Below are positions 61,658-64,000 of a stretch of DNA of 64,000 nucleotides, in pieces. The stretch covers positions 1,059,651 through 1,123,650 of the forward strand of contig CM059040.1 of the NCBI GenBank assembly GCA_030279155.1, written 5' to 3'. Under the pieces are notes generated by a model. The model made no database searches. It had not been told where the DNA came from and saw only the letters and a program-made list of their open reading frames with translations. Numbering within the stretch: position 1 is the first letter of the stretch; each line of letters starts with the position of its first letter. Origin of the DNA: Forsythia viridissima (lineage: Eukaryota > Streptophyta > Magnoliopsida > Lamiales > Oleaceae). The translations under genes were made by a program, and so were the position numbers.

Positions 61658-64000
61658 CTCCGCCAGTTGCTATACTTGTGAAACAAAATGGAACAAACGT
61701 GATGGTGGTGACCTCTTTACTTTTCATGGAATTAATTTATACCTCTAAACAAATAATACGAACACCTCAATCTCGCACTCGTTAAGCATGATATTATTGT
61801 TATTGCTAGTATTGCTCAAGTCTGATACGACTTTCTTAGACCATGTCTCTTCACGTTTTTCAGAGATGATAGATTGTGAACACTTTAATCCATCCCACTC
61901 AAATTACTCGACCAAATGTTCACATAAACATCTCAAAAATCTCGATTCATGCGATCTCTCAAAACTAGCTTTGTTTTATCACGACAACATAAATGATTGT
62001 ATCCAAATCCCCATCTCTTTGAATTCTACCAAAGCTGGCCTCAAATGACTAGAACCATTACTACTAGAATTTCGGTAAAAATATGACGAAGTGGTTCTAT
62101 CATAACCAAATATCGCCCTCAATTGTGACCAAAATTATGTACAGATGGCTTATTTCGTGCAAAGATGTGATGCAGCATGACCATGTGACAAAATAGAGAT
62201 GCATTTTGTTCATCACTTTGTTTGGGATGAGTTGAGTTTTACACTGTGGTGGATTATTTCTTGTTTTCTTTTCTTTAATTTTTTTTTAGTGAAATAGACG
62301 TGTGTTGATGAATATACGTTTAAAAAAGTATTCATGTGAACATTTAACGGGTTGCACTTGGTAGCGACTACCAAATTTCAAAATTGAAAGTTCGAAAACT
62401 AAATGCGCTGAATTTAACAAAATTAATTTCAACCAAATTAATTTCCTATGGACAAATTCAAATTTTACTCATATTTATGAATATACATAGAAATTTATAA
62501 ACGAGATTAGAGAATAAAATAGTAGGGCGGAGAGCAACTAAAGAGATGGAAATGTAGACTATTACTCTATTCCTTCCTTTGTCAGGAATAGTCAGGTCGA
62601 AAAAGAGTTCAGAGAGGAAAGGTACGGTCATTACTCCATTCCTTCATCAGACTCAAGAATGGCGGACTCGGAGCTCCCTTCGAGTTCACTTTATACAAAC
62701 TTGATTTATAAAAAGCAACAAAGAGCTCAACTTTTGCTCTTTAGTACATCTCTTTTTTGGATTATCTTATAATAATGTCCGAAATCGTTGATATTTGATG
62801 AATGTAATTAGTAGTAGTTAGGTTTCAAAACCACTAGAATCATTTGGATTCGCCATATTTTGAGTAGTTGACTAGGAATAGTTTCACTTGAAAATGGAAA
62901 CGAATTGGAACAAATTTTCTTTTTGGATTGAGTGGAAAATGATATATAAAGTTGGTTATGTTCCATTGTGCATCTCTATGATTGGTAAATACCCATGAGA
63001 GAGCATGGATCCTTCTTTAGTGTGTTCCAACCTCCTTTTTGCTACTTTCACTTGGCCAAAAATAGTTGCTATAAAAGAAAGCTTCATTTGTAAATTGTTA
63101 AAAAGATGTCATATCGACTTTCTACTTAATTAATTAGTCATAACCAAACTGAATACCTGAACAATATATAATAAGGACTTTGTTTCTCTAAAATATGCTG
63201 CTCCTTTCTTTGAAGAACCTGGCTTTCTCCTTAATAAAAATTTCGTCACTAGTAAAAACGTTGATTAAGCTCCTCTTTTTAGAAAACTTGACCAATGAGA
63301 TTTTTGTTTTGTCAAAGAAAAAAAAAGAGGAAATATTTACAAAATTAGTAGTAACAACAAAGAGAAAAGTGGGGATTTAGACAAATTAGAAAATCAAGAG
63401 ATAGAGAATATCATGTCTTTGAACAAGGCAAGAGATACATTTTCTTTCTAAAAAAAAAACGCTTATTGTGGCTTGACAAAGCTGATTTTTCAAAAATCTT
63501 GAAGGTAAAATGACTATATTATATTTACTATTTTAAAATAGAATTGTGTTGATTAAGGGTAAAATAGTTATTTTACTTTTAAATCTTTGAAAAGTTAATA
63601 TTGTCAAAATACAAAAAAAAAAAAAAATTAGAAAAAAATAGAAATCGAACAAGTTCTTAATGTCTTCGTCGTCTCAACAAAATTGATAAAATATACCGAC
63701 ATGTCATATTCAATTTACGATTATAAACTTCATCTTGTAGTTCCTTTCTAGATAATATGTAGTTCCTTTCTAGATAGGAGCAGAAGATTATAAGCATTGA
63801 CCATTTCTTTTCAAAAAAAGTGACATCTATTTTCATTAATTCAAAGTTGACCAAGTGTCAAACACACAAATCATTTCAACAAGATATTTTGATTCAAGTT
63901 CATTAATTTAAACAAAAATTTCTTCACTCTATCTTCCTAAACAAGAAAAATCAATACATAAATGGATTATGGATTAACAACTGAATAAAGATGGTCCAAA
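61658..64000. other. No gene recognised
   Basis: AT-rich. Short open frames such as 61788-62048 lack family motifs. There is a short duplication of 'tagttcctttctagata' near 63738-63775. No transposon ends were supported. Confidence 0.5.

Noticed and set aside
62050..62110. CACTA-like terminus (ACTACTAGAATTTCGGT)
   Set aside because: No leading C of CACTA, no subterminal repeats and no opposite end.

Overview
This is an AT-rich, gene-poor stretch of plant nuclear DNA, almost certainly from a eudicot. It carries one convincing host gene: a class I HKT (high-affinity K+ transporter family, Na+ transporter type) on the minus strand, complete over three exons (15602 down to 12299; 524 aa as spliced by eye). 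Nearly everything else is layered transposable-element debris. Many of the layers can be bounded to the base by target-site duplications (TSDs).

Layout. 1-8.7 kb: no recognisable gene; two long-TIR Mutator-like (MULE) elements (2974-4198, 5318-6280) and microsatellites. 8.76-9.26 kb: a remnant of a second HKT copy (end of the last exon plus intron 1 sequence). 9.26-12.22 kb: a minus-strand Ty1/copia fragment (LTR, PBS, gag), itself hit by an internally deleted copia element (9349-10799, TSD TGTTT), a CACTA-like end and a 180-bp hairpin MITE (TSD ATGCTTATAT). 12.3-15.6 kb: the HKT gene, with a long-TIR element in intron 1. 15.0-20.7 kb and 30.8-36.8 kb: two copies of a ~5.7-6 kb segmental duplication holding the 5' half of HKT exon 1 and its upstream region, with the same older hAT and TRIM-like insertions in both. 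20.7-25.9 kb: a broken minus-strand L1-type LINE abutting the end of copy A. 26.15-27.99 kb: a non-autonomous Helitron. 29.0-30.8 kb: a copia remnant interrupted by an hAT element and fused directly to the truncated HKT copy.

36.8-46.6 kb: a copia-like LTR, two small hairpin MITEs, a decayed hAT transposase fragment (minus) and a DUF1985 gene fragment (plus). 46.6-51.66 kb: a copia integrase fragment split by a 4.55-kb TIR insertion (TSD TAA) that holds a second Helitron, tandemly amplified Helitron 5' ends and an 804-bp solo LTR (TSD CATAT). 52.58-61.66 kb: an hAT MITE split by an 8.8-kb decayed Ty3/gypsy element (TSD ATTAA), whose 5' LTR carries a younger 473-bp hAT MITE (TSD TTGAAATC). 61.7-64 kb: nothing recognised.

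The biological story is the HKT locus: one intact Na+-type transporter plus two truncated relatives, one of them with a Ser-to-Gly change at the selectivity-filter position that separates Na+-type from K+-permeable HKTs. It sits in a region reshaped by duplication and nested transposition. All calls come from reading the sequence and recalling family features; no database search was run.
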